From Parasponia andersonii (Eukaryota; Streptophyta; Magnoliopsida; Rosales; Cannabaceae), in NCBI GenBank assembly GCA_002914805.1, contig JXTB01000314.1, positions 308,820-372,819 of the forward strand: a stretch of 64,000 nt of DNA, read 5' to 3'. Each line of letters begins with the position of its first letter. Within the stretch, counting starts at the first letter, position 1. A program made the position numbers and the translations under genes. The notes under the pieces were generated by a model, which did no database searches, had not been told where the DNA came from, and was given only the letters and a program-made list of their open reading frames with translations. Positions 51,051-63,834 of the stretch are shown piece by piece.

Positions 51051-52045
51051 GGGTAATTTGCGGCAAAAATTTATAGTCTTTACTGTCTTTTGCATTTAGG
51101 TTCCTAATTCTTTTTTTCTTAGAATTTAAATCCCTAATATCTTATTTTTTTTACATCTGTTAGCCATTGTCCAATTTCCGTTCAAAAAATCTGTTAGTCG
51201 ACCATGTGAGCTCATGTGCTCTCATCTTAGGGGTATTCAGAGTAAATTGAGCATTATCCCTTTCTTCTCCTCTTCTCTCCTTTTCTCTCAACGTCAAATC
51301 TCTCAGTTAATAACCAGAGGAAGCATGGAACTCTCGTGTTGCAAATTAAAGATGCCAAAACAAGTTAATTTTACCTAATAACAAGAACATTCATCTAATG
51401 AACTAAAAAATAAGTATAATAATATCTCAAAAAAAGTCGGTGGCTAAGCCGAGGTTAGTGGCGATGAGCCTAAAAAAATAAATATAATAATATCTCCCTT
51501 TTTTGATATATTATTATTATATTATACTTATTGTTTTAGTTCGTTGGATGAATGTTCCTGTTATTAGGTAAAATTAACTTGTTTTAGCATCTTTAATTTG
51601 CAACATATAAGAGTTCCATATTTTCTCTAGTTATTGTCGACCTAAGTTCAGAGCTTGCTAACTGGGGCTAACTCAGTTGATCCAAAATTTAAGGGATTTG
51701 TGTGTGTGTTTGGAGTCAAGGGTTCAAATCTTAGTAGAGTGTGTGTGTTATTTTTCTTTAAATTTGTAATAAATGATGATCATTAGTTAAACCCATTTTT
51801 TTAAAAAAAAAAAGTTGAGAGCTTTGAGGTTGAGAGAAAAGGAGAGAAGAAGAGAAGAAAGGGATAATGTTCAATTTACTCTTAATACCCCTGAGATGAG
51901 AGCACATGATCAACTAACAGAAATTAGGCAATTGATAACAGATGCAACCAAAACAAGACCTTAGGGATTTAAATGCCAAAAAAAAAATATTGGGAGCCTA
52001 AACGCCAAAGACGGTAAAGATTAAGAATTTTGCTGGAAATTACCC
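51051..52045. mobile_element. Foldback element, probably Mutator-like, ~1 kb
   Basis: The left end GGGTAATTTGCGGCAAAAAT and the right end (reverse complement GGGTAATTTCCAGCAAAATT) start inverted repeats of several hundred bases: 51051-51310 pairs with 51828-52045, and 51327-51440 with ~51500-51640. Nearly the whole element can fold on itself around ~51470. The flanks are T-rich and similar (attttttttt before, atttttttta after), compatible with a 9-10 bp target duplication of the Mutator type, though low complexity weakens this. There is no transposase. A SINE sits in the right arm. Confidence 0.75.
51657..51811 (+). mobile_element. tRNA-derived SINE inserted in the foldback element
   Basis: This 155 bp insertion is absent from the matching place in the left arm. 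It has an A-box-like 'ggctaactcagttga' (~51666-51680), a B box GGTTCAAATC (51721-51730) and an A-rich tail. It is flanked by a 13 bp target duplication, aagttcagagctt (51644-51656) and aagttgagagctt (51812-51824), with one difference. All this fits a short interspersed element transcribed by RNA polymerase III. Confidence 0.8.
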
Positions 52046-52489
52046 ATTTTTTTTATCTTGTGGATCCTACTTGAAACTGCGAAGAGTGGCTGCAATAGGT
52101 GGTCCTTTGGTTTGTGGTTGCAATTAAGTTACTAAAAAACTAGGATGATCATATTCTTGTGATGTACAATCTCATTCTAATTATGTGGTAATAATCTGCA
52201 CAAGTCCATACGTTTCGAGGCCAAAAGAATTTGAGGAATTCCATCTTTTTTTTGTTGTCATAATTAAACCAAAAAAAAAAAAGAAAAAAAGAAGTGAAAA
52301 GCCATTTCGTTATTAGAGGCAGCTGAAAACCAAAAACTTGTGAACCGTGATGGACGATTGTGCCAACTACACTCACCACAACAAGACACATAAAAAAATA
52401 AAATAAAATAGGTGAACCTCCAAATTAAAGGACGCTTTTGACTCTTGTGGTGATAATACAAGATAAAGGCAGGAGCCACAACATGCTGC

Positions 52490-52495
52490 CACGTG
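52490..52495 (+). promoter_or_regulatory. G-box in the ferredoxin upstream region
   Basis: A perfect CACGTG within the palindrome GCCACGTGGC (52488-52497) lies about 180 bases before the ferredoxin start. G-boxes bind bZIP and bHLH factors and are common in light-regulated photosynthesis genes. Light control is an inference here. Confidence 0.65.
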
Positions 52496-52668
52496 GCAGA
52501 TAGGATTCCATGCCACACTATTTCCACAAGCCTTACGACCCCGTTATCAACATCGGTGGTAGTGCTTCTCATTCAGTTGAGCTCACACCCAAAAAAAAAA
52601 CAAAAAAAAAAAAAAGAAAAAAAAAAACACTAAACTAAACTTTCAGCTCTACACCAACCAAACTAAAA

Positions 52669-53121
52669 ATGGCAGCAACGGCCGCAGCTCTCTCTAGTAC
52701 CATGGTGAGCACCTCCTTCGTGAGGCGGCAGCCGACGACCACCTCCCTAAGGGCGCTCCCCAACGTTGGCCAGGCTCTCTTTGGCCTCAAGGCCACCCCA
52801 AACCGCGGAGGGAGAGTGACCGCAATGGCAGCCTACAAGGTCAAGCTCATCACACCCGAGGGAGAGGTCGAGTTCGAGTGCCCGGACGACGTCTACGTAC
52901 TCGACCAGGCCGAGGAGAACGGCATCGACTTGCCGTACTCGTGCCGCGCCGGGTCGTGCTCCTCCTGCGTTGGGAAGGTGGTGAAAGGAGAAGTGGATCA
53001 GTCGGACAACAGCTTCCTTGATGATGATCAGTTGGCTGGGGGTTGGGTTCTCACATGTGTTGCTTACCCTCAGTCCGATGTTGTCATTGAGACTCACAAG
53101 GAGGAGGAGCTTGCTGCTTAA
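52669..53121 (+). CDS. FD: Chloroplast [2Fe-2S] ferredoxin, photosynthetic type
   Basis: A single exon encodes 150 aa. Residues 1-53 are a Ser/Thr/Arg-rich chloroplast transit peptide, and the mature 97-residue protein begins near [10 protein letters not shown]. The cluster ligands are Cys92, Cys97, Cys100 and Cys130 in the pattern C-R-A-G-S-C-S-S-C ... C. The C-terminus HKEEELAA is typical of leaf ferredoxins. In the stroma it takes electrons from photosystem I and passes them to FNR, thioredoxin reductase, nitrite reductase and others. The coding part is distinctly GC-richer than its surroundings, with many C- or G-ending codons in the first two thirds. The leader is A-rich (52589-52627). 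The MLO gene converges from the other side. Confidence 0.97.
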   Translation: MAATAAALSSTMVSTSFVRRQPTTTSLRALPNVGQALFGLKATPNRGGRVTAMAAYKVKLITPEGEVEFECPDDVYVLDQAEENGIDLPYSCRAGSCSSCVGKVVKGEVDQSDNSFLDDDQLAGGWVLTCVAYPQSDVVIETHKEEELAA

Positions 53122-53762
53122 GATGATGACGTGAAGATTTTCATGAGCTTTTAATTCTCCTTTTTCTTTCTCTTTTTCTTTTTTTCTTTTTTTCTTTTTT
53201 CTGTTTGTCGAAAGTGTCACGTTTCTATTGGTTGGTTGGTTGGGCTGGCCGGCCTAGTATGTATTTCTAGGGATAAGTTGTTTCCTTATCCCTTAGAATG
53301 AGCTTGTTTAATGTTTTTGAACTCTACTAAATATTTGTAGTATGAAATAACTGATTTTAGCTTTGTCAAAGAGTTCATCCTCTTTTTCTCTTCCTCAATC
53401 TTTGTTTTCTGTGTGTGTGTGAGACAGAGACAGAGAGATTTTGTCATGGATTGGACTTAAGTTGCAGAATCAGAGAACACTATTGACTAGAGCTGAGATG
53501 AGATGAAAAATACAAGAATTTCATATTAGAGTCCTTAGGAGATTAAAAATTAAACATACTAGTACTAAAAGGAAAATTAATGTCCTTTTAGTACTAGTAC
53601 AAACTAACTGGTAATATTACAATTGAGTAACAAGTACAAACTAACTTTTTTCATCTAATTGATATCTTGGCATAGTTTTTCATTTCATGCTAACAGTGAA
53701 AGCCCTTAACTTGAGAGAATGGTTAGAGTTAATTGAACTCGGAAAAATAAAAAATGGAGTTA
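53122..53762 (+). other. Ferredoxin 3' region and convergent intergenic DNA
   Basis: A long CT-rich tract (53148-53205) probably lies in the 3' untranslated region. A GT microsatellite is at ~53412-53423. A short inverted repeat occurs around 53560-53600 (tactagtactaaaagg with ccttttagtactagta). The MLO stop is at 53763 on the other strand. Confidence 0.5.
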
Positions 53763-56700
53763 TTATGTGTCCTGAAAGAACTCAAATAGAGTCTTGACTT
53801 TATCTTCATCTCCATTGCTTAAACTGGCGTCTTCACCATTGCTGGGGGTTTGTGTTGTGCAAATACTAACGGATTCGGACAAATACTCTTCCAGCCTGAA
53901 AGAGTACTCGTGATGGCGAGTGTTGGGGATCTCAAGAGCTGCCTCGGCCTCAGGCTGTCGATTTGATGTTATGGTTAACTGATTTTGAGAGTCTAATGAA
54001 GAGCTCCGAGATAAAGTCCCTGATGCAATAGTTATTTTGTCCCCCTCGTCAATTGTTGATTCTAGAGAACACACTGATCTTGTAGTGTGCGAGTGCAAGG
54101 ATTCGCGCTTAGACCTCTCTTTCACCCTCTTACACCAACTGTGGAGCGATTCTCTTACACTCTCAGCAACGAGCGCTTTCTTAAACCGAGATCCCATCTG
54201 AAGTCATCCAATAAGAAAATAAATTTTGAAGCAACTTCTTCATTCGTCGGTGTATTAAAGAAGATTTGGTAAAATGCATTCTACATTTTGTAATCCGTTA
54301 CAATGTCAATTGAACTTAAATAGTATCAATTCTCTCAACATTTTTTTACTACACACGAAATCAACATGGTTACTTTGCGTTAAATTTCTTCTAAAAGAAT
54401 TGACAAATATCGAAAGTTGGTTCATATCAGTAAACATTGAAAAGTTGAGGGAACCATGCACTTTCTTTTCCAATTTTTTGGGTTTTCAATGAAAACTAAA
54501 ATCCTTGAAGATAGAAAGCTAGGGAGACAATAGTTATTACTACCTCATCCATCTTGTTTTGTAGAAATAATGCTAGTCTTGTAAAACTACAACTATGAAT
54601 ATTGTAAAAAGTAAAGAGTCGAAACAAATTACCTGAGTAATAATTATATTCAGAGGAACTGTGCTGTAACTACACCAGAACTGAACGATCACCCTGCAAT
54701 ATCGATAAGGGTATTGTAAGATGCAAATTATTATCTTATTCACGGAATGGACTAGCTTCAACTGCAACTAATTGACATTTTTTTTTTCAATGTATGTATT
54801 ATATTTAGGTCTGAGGAGTGACCCAGTTCAACAAACAAGACTATTTCACCTAAAAATGGAAGGACACAACCTCTATCGATAACAAAAGCTGGAAAAACAT
54901 CTATAAAATCAGTAATATCGTCAAGATTGTGTTTTTTTCCTAAAGCAATAGTTGAGATTGAACATAGTGAATAAGCATCGTAATTGTGATATGGCTGAAT
55001 GAATGATCATGGCTAAGCAATAATTAAGCATTTCATAGTTTCAACAAAGTGGGGAGATGCGGCTAAATATGCCTTCTTTTGCTATTTACAACAAAATTAC
55101 CTTCATTGCACAAGCACCAATCAAATCTTCATATATGTCATTGATAGTGAGGACATGACTATACTAAATTTCTAACAGAGGGATATACCAGAGGATGTAT
55201 GTACTAGAGTAAAACACATACCCAGAGGCCAAACGAGTGATGATCATTAAATTGTTTTCCATGAAGCACGATGTCTGCTTAAGTCCCCACTAAACATATA
55301 AGATAAATTAAGATTCATCAGAACTGCGATTTAAATGATAAAGAGGGAATAAAAATAAAAATAAAAATAAAAAAAAAAAAAAAAAAAAAAGAGAAACCAG
55401 TCATTTATAGTTCAGAGAACTTTGTATGTTGTGTGTGTGTTCTAGTACATTGACAGTCATATGATCTCAAAAATCAGTTCATACTTCTCTTTACCAAAAT
55501 TAATGTGATCCCCAACAAAAATGTTTGTTTTCTCTTTTAACAGTTTCTTTTATCTCGTCTAAAAACGATTAAGTACTTGCTTCAAAGGAGGGCTTCCACA
55601 TCTAGAATATCAAAGTGATTAAGAAAATTATGGTGATTCCCCGTCTTTTGATAATGAATCAGAAGGATCAACGACTTTACAAGATGCTATTGAGTTTAAA
55701 CATGACATGAGAATAAAGATGGGGAATAGAACATAATTATAATAAAAGAGATATAGTTTCATTTCCAACCAAAAAATTCGGAGGTAGACAATATAATCTT
55801 GTATCCATCCTTGTGTATATACGCAGAAAATCTTTTATTTTTTGTGAATAAAGACTTGCATTTTTAATCTAGGTCCATTTTGTTCTTCTCTTCAAGAAGC
55901 TCACCTTATTTCACATGATAAAATTTTTATGATAAAGTTGAACTTTGACACTGGATTCTAAGTTTCTAACAAGTTATGTCACATTTATTGTGCTGCATTT
56001 TGACTAGATTCAAAATCATAATGGTCCAGAGGAGTAAGTCATAATAAAAGAAAATGTGTCTAAAACGCATGAAGAGTGTGATTTAAGCTTACCAAGGACC
56101 AGATAAATGTCGCCATCTCAAAGGCATTCTGCATGATTTAAAAAAAATAAATAAATAAGGACAACAAAATATAAAAGAGGTAACTGAATTGGTAAATGTG
56201 ACGTAGGTCATTAATGGACACCTGAAATATGATAAATTGTATCAACCGTAGTAAGATGTCAGGCTTTCCAAACCAAAACAAGCCATCACGTGGCTTTAGC
56301 TGTGTCCCAACAGATGGTCCTGTCTGCTCAACAACTTCAAGTGCTAAAGAGGAGACTACATGTTGAAGTTTCATTCCGACCAGCATGACAAGCTTAGACA
56401 AGTGAAACACATTGCAGAGGATAAATGTTAGAAGTAATATTTAAGAAGAACAATTCTGTTAGATCAAAGAGGCGAGAGAAGTAGGTATGTTTACAATGGC
56501 AGGGATGAAAGAAAGCCAGAAGTAAATGTTAAGACCTGCACAATAAAACAACTATGTTATTTCAGGAAATGAAACTTGGAAAACACATTCCCCTTCCAAT
56601 TGCATAAAAAGTTACCATGAATGTTTACAAATATGCACACTATGGAATAACCCCAGAGTGGCCAGCTGCAAGATTAAAACAAAAATTCAGATCAAACCAT

Positions 56701-59700
56701 GCTACCATAATACGATTAAGGAAATATTATATTAAATGTGAAAATGAAAATGCTTAACAAAGACATTTAATAGCAGGGGAAAAGACAAAATATGAGGATG
56801 TCTCAAACTTCGAGGTAGTGTTTGTACTTCATAAGCTTCATGTAACAGATTTAATATGAAAATTGACAGTTATAAGCAGTTATTTCTTCATTTTGATCAT
56901 GGAAAATAACAACAGAATTTTCTCTCTACAAGTATTGCTTTGGTCATAGAAAGAAATATCCATCTTCTCATTCCATAGTTGTTGAATAATTACCCTACAC
57001 TTCTCCGTACCTTCACAAGGATCTTAACTGAAATACAAAATCAGAATCTTCATTGACTCCCAAGTGGCAACTTAAATGTGGTAACCCTCAAGTCAAACCA
57101 CATGAGCCGTAAACACCTCAACTTAAAATTGCCAGAACTGACTGTGTTTAAGATTCCATTATTAACACAAATTTGTTGAAAAATTTTAATGTTCACAAGT
57201 CATTTCATTTACCCTCTTCAAATTACTACACTTTTCCTTGCTTTCTGTTTTTATCTTAAATCATTATCCCTCTGGAACGTAAAAAGTTAATAAACTCTGC
57301 TATTTCACTAAATTCTCTCTCCTCCTGAGCTCAGGAAATTCTAATGTTATTGCAACACATATGTACCATAAAAGGGGTATTTGCAACACTTTTCCAATAT
57401 ATGTCACTAGGGGCAGAATTCTTCAATCTATAGAATAAAATACAGAGCAAAAGTCCAAAACAGATTCCTTTTTTTTAAACAGATTCTTTTTTTTTTTGGT
57501 TAAAAAAAGGAATCTGTTTTGGACTTTTACTCTGTATTTCTGAAAGCCAAGAAGAAATATACTATTTTAAGTATCAGCAAGACAATTTGTTGGAACTGTG
57601 AATCAGTGCAATGGAAGTATTTAGAGAAACCAAAAAAGTAATAAAGAAAGAGAACATTTTCAATTTCCTAGAATTATTTTCACCAAGAAATTAAAAAAAA
57701 TAAAAAATGAATATGGTAAGAGAGGTGCGCACCTAATACCAAGGATGCCATTAAATTCATCTTCCATACTCCGGACCATATATTTGTGGAAGTCGTATGT
57801 TTGTGGCAACTTGTGCTTCTGCAAACCATGAAACAAAATAAAATGCAAGATTGCTCAGCATAAAAACGTATATATTAGCAAATGAAACAACAAAATATCA
57901 CCATATTGTAGAAAATTACAACGGAACATTTTGGGATTTGAAATTTTCTTTAGCATTTGCCACAGCAGCCTTACTCAGAACAACCTTGAAACATTAAAAT
58001 ATCCATCTACAACTATTGTAACATGAAAGTAGGGGCGATTTTATGGTTGCTTGGATGGATGATTATATATTTTTTTAAGTTCTATTTTGTTCTAGGTTAA
58101 TAGTATAGTAGCCTTTGAAAAAACAATTTGTCTAATTTGTTAATCTTTACTGCTCCCTGTGACAAACTGAAGTAAATTTGAAGTCCAAGATCACTATAAG
58201 TTTCTAGTAAAGAAGATATTTGTGCAAAAGTTGGAAACCATAGGGGTGTTAATTATAGTTTTCACTACAAGAGAGTAGGTCTCTTTATAACACTGCTATT
58301 ATGACAGTGTTCATATTCATATCAAGTAGAAATGCAATTCCCATGCTGATTAAAAGTACCGCATGATCTCCAGTTGCCTTGTTGTTATATAATTATAGGT
58401 TAATTAAGATGAGCAGATTTCAATGAAACTTTAAGAATGAAAGAGAATTTCATGGCTTTGGCAATGAAATTACGGAAAATGATAAATAGAAGAAAGGCAT
58501 GAATACGAAAAAGATACACACCGTGATGAAGCCCAAACGAAGTGCCAAGTAATCTGATTTCTGTATAGAACTCTTAAACTGTCGTAGAAAGCAAAGCTGC
58601 AATGCAGACAACAAGTCATCCTTACATAAGAGATAACTATAAACTAAAACATCGCAGAATAAGAAAACAAATTGAGGGCGTGGAGAGGAGAAGGGATGGA
58701 ATGAGAAAACAATCAGTAGATAAAACTTTCAATCGGACAACAATTAGACAAATATAAGCTGACATCTTCTGAAAATCCATCCGGAAACAAAACCTAAATA
58801 CCGACACCATAGTTACTTTTGCCAATAAAAGGAGTTTAGATCTAGTGTATGACGATGTATGTAATTATAGACCGAAAATTGGGCATAATAATCAGATCAA
58901 GATAAGGCAAAGCAGGTTCCACTCAAGTTGCATCAACCTAATATAATATTTCAGGTATCAAGTAAATCAAGTAAAAGGAACCATTCAAGAAAAAGTAGTC
59001 AAGGGAATTATATACGATGGATCATCAGAATGATCCTCAATGATTGTTGAATCAATCTCTTTGAATAAAATACACAGATAGGCCAATGAAAAAGTTAGAA
59101 GCAATTCTATTTAACTTTAGTGCAAAATAAAACTCCCTGTAACACAATATGAGTACTGATGCTATCTCCATTCAATAAAATTACACTCCCAAATGGTTTT
59201 CATGCTGATCCTAGCCACTCTAGTCCACAAAAGGACATCATTTATGGGTAATGAAGCAACCAGTAATGCATGTATTTCTCTATGGTATCAAATGAAGCAT
59301 GGTGCTAAGTATGCCATTAGTAGTGCACAAAAGAGAAGCTCTTAGAGTCTACAACAAGAGATGACAGGAAGAAGATACAAAGCTTGACTTATAAGTGAAC
59401 ACAAAATACAAAGAATAAGATTAGAAGCATGCAAACAATGCGAAAAGGGTGCCTTAGAATCATATATTTAGCGATCTATCCTTTGAGATGTCTAATTATT
59501 CTTTTCTGTCACAAGCACCAAACCGGCAAACCAGACATACCACTGTAATAAAAAGACACCTCAGGAACAATTTCTGGAAGGACACAGTAAAAAAAAATTT
59601 TGCCTCACTTGGTTTCTTTTTCGTTCCACGTGGTGAATATTAAGCCTATTTACTTGGTGCTTTTAGATAAAAATAATCGGAATGAAGCAAGGCACAGGCA

Positions 59701-62700
59701 CTACAATGATTAAACAAAAGGTATGATGGAGTTCATTAGTGTTCAAAATATTCACACACATGATGATAAGGAACACTCACCATCCAAATAAGAACTGGAT
59801 TCCTGCTCCATGGATGTGATGTGTGATGGAAAACAAAAGTGGATTGACGCTTCAAGACCTTGTTTATCTTTGCTGTGAAACGAAATATAACATTATACAT
59901 ATACATAACATACATATATACATATTTTTATAGATTGAGGAAAATAGAGATGAAGAAATAGATAGAAAGATACGAAAGTCTGTACAGCAAGAAATTGACT
60001 ACTGATACAGCATAAAAAGTGTGCCACAGTAATCAGTAGTTAGAGGTTAAAAAGAGTTACATCATAGGGAAGCAAAAGGTGGATGCTTTTGACTACTCTT
60101 AGTAGGTAAGATGCAGTTGCTTTGTCTAAAAATCGCAAATTTTATATTTATGACATTCCCAAGATTGCATCGACTAGCCTTCAGATTTCATAAAATATTA
60201 GTACGAAGCAACTAAGAATATGAAGAGAAAGGTAAGTTAGAAGATTTAGTCAATGCATTCAGCACCAAAGCTTCTTTTCTTTTCCAGGTACAGTTCACTA
60301 TAATTTTAGACATTCATTGTTTCAGCTTTGATTTGAAAGAAACACTAATCTAGTTACCAGGAAATTTGGCACTAAAGGTCTTCACAACTAGAAGTTGAGT
60401 TCCATGTACGGCCTGTTATAACTTACAACAGAGGTGCAATGAAAAATGAAGTATGTAATTTGTAAACCTGATTCTAACTTGGATTGCTTAATCTGACTCA
60501 ACTCCACGACATGATCCCATTTTTAATCATAGAGACATATGCAATTTTAAAGACAAAATTCAAGAACAAATCCAGTTGCATGAGTAGCATAATGCAAATG
60601 TGTTTATCCTATGACCTTGAGCACCATGCTAGCATACGAAGGAATTACAAAATCAGGATTTAAAGTTAGAAAAAGAAACATATATATATATATGAACTCG
60701 TCAAAAAGAAAGTCTAGAGTCAACTGGTCATTTGAATCTATAATTTCATTGTGTACCTTGCAATGTGGCCTGATTTTCCCATTTCCTCCAACTGTAAATC
60801 TACAAATAGACCAAGAGAAGAAAATAAACCTCCATGTTTCTGAATTGTGCATGAATCTTCAGCAAAATCAAGAAATTGCGTGTCTAGCCAACTCTAAGGA
60901 TGCTTAACTCGAAAATTTTGCAAGCTTCATTAAGTTATAGTTGTTAAATGATTTAATTATCTTACACCACTAGAACCATTAAGTTAAATTCAGAAAGCAA
61001 GATTTGAACTTCTTGCATATCTAAATACAATCTGCAGGAAGACAATGCTTTCCACTATTATTTTAAAGAACATAGAAAAGCTAGTACCACTACAGAAAGG
61101 GTCTGTGTTAGTGCACTGTACTATTTTCCCCTGTAAGGACATGAAGTAAATTCTTGTATTCAGAAGCGCAAAATGTAAATTTGCGGTTGGCAAAAGCCAT
61201 AAGGAATATTAAGACCGCACCTTGCTCATGGCCAGACCAACAGCCACACAGCTATACAAAACATGAGTGATCCCCAAGACAAAAAGAAAGCGGTGAAGCT
61301 GCTCAAGACCCTCATACGAAACAAACGGTTCGTGGCCCTGAGTAAAACCATTAAGAGTATTAAGAGCTAGTCATTAATAAACTCTTCATGTTTTCGAAGA
61401 CCAAAGATAAGTTTACCTCACCGCATTGATGAGTTGAATGTGAACTTATTCCACTTGGGGTAGTTTTCGTCTCATTGAGAGAAGAGAATGAAGTTTCAAA
61501 ATGAGCATTCTGAGCAATGTCATAATCTTTCTCAGAGCAAATATAGAAACGACTGCTGAAAAGAGATGAATCTACGCATATCTCAGAAATCCATCTTGCA
61601 CATTGTGCCAAAAGCAATGATATAAGCCCAAGTAGCATAAGCTCTACAAAAAGACAAACAAAAAAACTTAAAAGAGAGAATCAAAAGAATGTAAAAATAA
61701 ATGCATACAAAACAAAAGAGAGTAAAAATAAATGCCAACTTAGATCAATAGCTTGTTCACTCAAATCTTTCAAACCTAGAGAGAGAAACCAAAAATCTAG
61801 AAAACTCAATCAACAGTTACTCAACACTAATGAAAGTAGTCACTCTTAATCAGAAACTTACCTTCCTTAATCTTCTCCAAAGAGGCAAACAGTGCATTCC
61901 TTCTAGTCTTCTTCAACCACTGTACACAAGAATTATAATCATTAGATGTAACATTTCTTTGATAATCCCCATTTAGTGCCTTTAAAAAGTCAATTACTCA
62001 CTAAAATAAGGAAAATGGTCTATTAACTGAGCCAATGTATCTAGAATCAAATTGTTTTTCAACATTTTAATAAGCGAAGAACGGAGTATTAGTACCAAAT
62101 GTTAATTAGTACCAAATGTTAATCTCCCAGTTAAGGTGCTCACCAAAATTACCAGCAAACAGAGCATACCAGAACAAATGTTTTGCTCTTTTTTTAACTT
62201 GAAAAAAAATCTATATGTACTACATTTTCTTGCAGTTTCTCACTGGCCAAACAGAGTTTACAACAACTTGTCCCCTTACGATTAACTTTTACAGTCCTTT
62301 TTTTTTTCAACTATTCTATTTTTCTAATCTTGAATAAGTTTGCCCGGTAAGGAGGAATGATTTGTGGACCCAATAAAAATAAATCTCTAGTTCCTACAAT
62401 TTCTAACAGAAAAATAAATTTTTATACGAAACTTTACAAGCAACCCCAAATACTTGCTAAAAAAATAATACTTTACAGGACCAGTCAAATAAAAAGGAAA
62501 AAAACTTCAGTGGGGGTCCCAGAAAAGCTTCAAAATCGCATCCTCTCTCAACATCACTCACTTTCTCAGCAACCAAACAGTAAATACAACATGGCTCTTC
62601 TTACTTACCCTCCCAAATCGGTATATAGACCTTTCCACCAAAAAGCACACAAACACCATGACTGTCACAACTGAGGCCACTGAATAAGTTGGAGTCTCAG

Positions 62701-62734
62701 CCAGTGACCTTTGTTGCTGTATCAACCCCTCCAT
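53763..62734 (-). CDS. MLO: MLO-family seven-transmembrane protein, 15 exons
   Basis: Exons in coding order: 62734-62609, 61919-61862, 61643-61417, 61337-61221, 60799-60757, 59872-59781, 58596-58522, 57818-57733, 56665-56616, 56535-56495, 56392-56222, 56128-56093, 55289-55222, 54693-54633, 54197-53763. All junctions are GT-AG and phases close to give 561 aa. Family landmarks are an N-terminal membrane anchor, extracellular cysteines (Cys84, Cys97, Cys135, Cys382), [29 protein letters not shown] and the calmodulin-binding helix around '[18 protein letters not shown]' with Trp438. The tail is acidic and ends LFEFFQDT. The start MEGLIQ and tail fit the MLO4/MLO11/MLO14 group, linked to root touch and curvature responses. 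Other MLO groups govern powdery mildew susceptibility. MLO proteins are reported plasma-membrane calcium channels. Confidence 0.95.
57438..57539 (-). repeat. Long hairpin in MLO intron 8
   Basis: Bases 57438-57477 and 57501-57539 are inverted copies of each other with about one mismatch, giving a stem of nearly 39 bp and a ~23 base T-rich loop. It lies in the intron between exons 8 and 9, so it will be present in the pre-mRNA. It may be a small foldback transposon remnant. Confidence 0.85.
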
Positions 62735-63834
62735 TCCTCAAATCAGCAGCAACCCATTAACTCTCACACCATAAACTCAAAGGTTTTTCCACTGGAAAAA
62801 TTTTGAAACTTTCTCTAGAAAATGGAGACCCCAGGAAGGGAGGAAAGTATGGGAAGTGAAAATATCCAGGAAAAAAGTGGGGATATATAGTTAGTAAAAT
62901 TGTATCTGAAACATGTAAGGCAATAAATCAATTTTTAATGCTTAAAAAAGTGCAGGTGAACATGGTTGTATCTGGATACATTAACAAAGGATCTTGTTGA
63001 ACATGGTATGAAGGGAATCTTACTTTATATTATAAGTTATTATTTTTATATTCTAGTTTGTTTCGTCATTGTCTGCTGTTTCTAAATAAGCCCACCATCC
63101 ATACCTCCATTGCATTGTAGTTGATGCTTTCTCTCTCTTACTATCTGGGGCAGGATCATGTGTTATTGTATAGTCCAACCTACTCACATGGAATAAGCAA
63201 CGAAGCATATATTGGAACGACCTTTTCTATCTCTATCCATTATTCGGTATTTTGAAGATCTAAAACATCATCTTTAATCAATTACTAACCATAATTAAGG
63301 ACAATATCTCACGCGTCACGTCCGAGTATATGCCAATATAATTAAAAATATTTAGTCAGAGTTTCTAAATATTTAAAATAATATTATACAATAGAAACTA
63401 TAATTCAATAAATTCAAGATGATTAATCTTTTGAATTTTTATATTTTCTCAGTCAAGATAAAATAATTCATCTCTTTAAACCATATATCTCAATTACTAC
63501 GAAATAAGTTCTTTTTGTGAGTCTGTTGACTGATAATTTTTAAAATTTGGGAAAGAAAAATAAAATTGTAAATTAGAAACCCAATAAGTAATCAGTAACC
63601 TTAACTAGTTAGATTAAGTATATATAAATCAAAATCATTAATAAATATTTTTTAGAATAATTTTGGTTTCAAAATTCAATTCTTTTGAAAATATTCAAAT
63701 TAAGTTGTTTACTAAACAATTTCATAAAATAAGTAAAAGGTTTTCAAATCTGTCTTTTCGAATTCCTTTTAGTTAATAACAATTCTAACTTTTTTTCTCT
63801 ACAATTTTTGGTAACTATGACCATATTCAACCCA
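62735..63834. other. MLO leader, promoter and AT-rich upstream DNA
   Basis: Upstream of the ATG at 62734, on the minus strand, a TATA-like CTATATATCC (reverse complement of 62881-62890) lies about 150 bases away. Further out the DNA is AT-rich without any recognised feature. Confidence 0.5.
62881..62890 (-). promoter_or_regulatory. Likely TATA box of the MLO gene
   Basis: On the minus strand the sequence CTATATATCC lies ~147 bases before the start codon and is the only good TATA match in the first 200 bases. Confidence 0.5.

Noticed and set aside
52747-53220. 157-codon minus-strand ORF overlapping ferredoxin
   Set aside because: It is a shadow of the GC-rich ferredoxin coding sequence, with a lysine-rich start from the CT tract. 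It has no independent support.
60604-60907. Overlapping + and - ORFs of ~90 codons
   Set aside because: The minus ORF merely reads through the small MLO exon 5 in a different frame and extends into introns. The plus ORF is antisense and has no features.
62357-62674. 105-codon + strand ORF opposite MLO exon 1
   Set aside because: It overlaps the first MLO exon in antisense, and its composition matches intron plus exon antisense rather than a gene.
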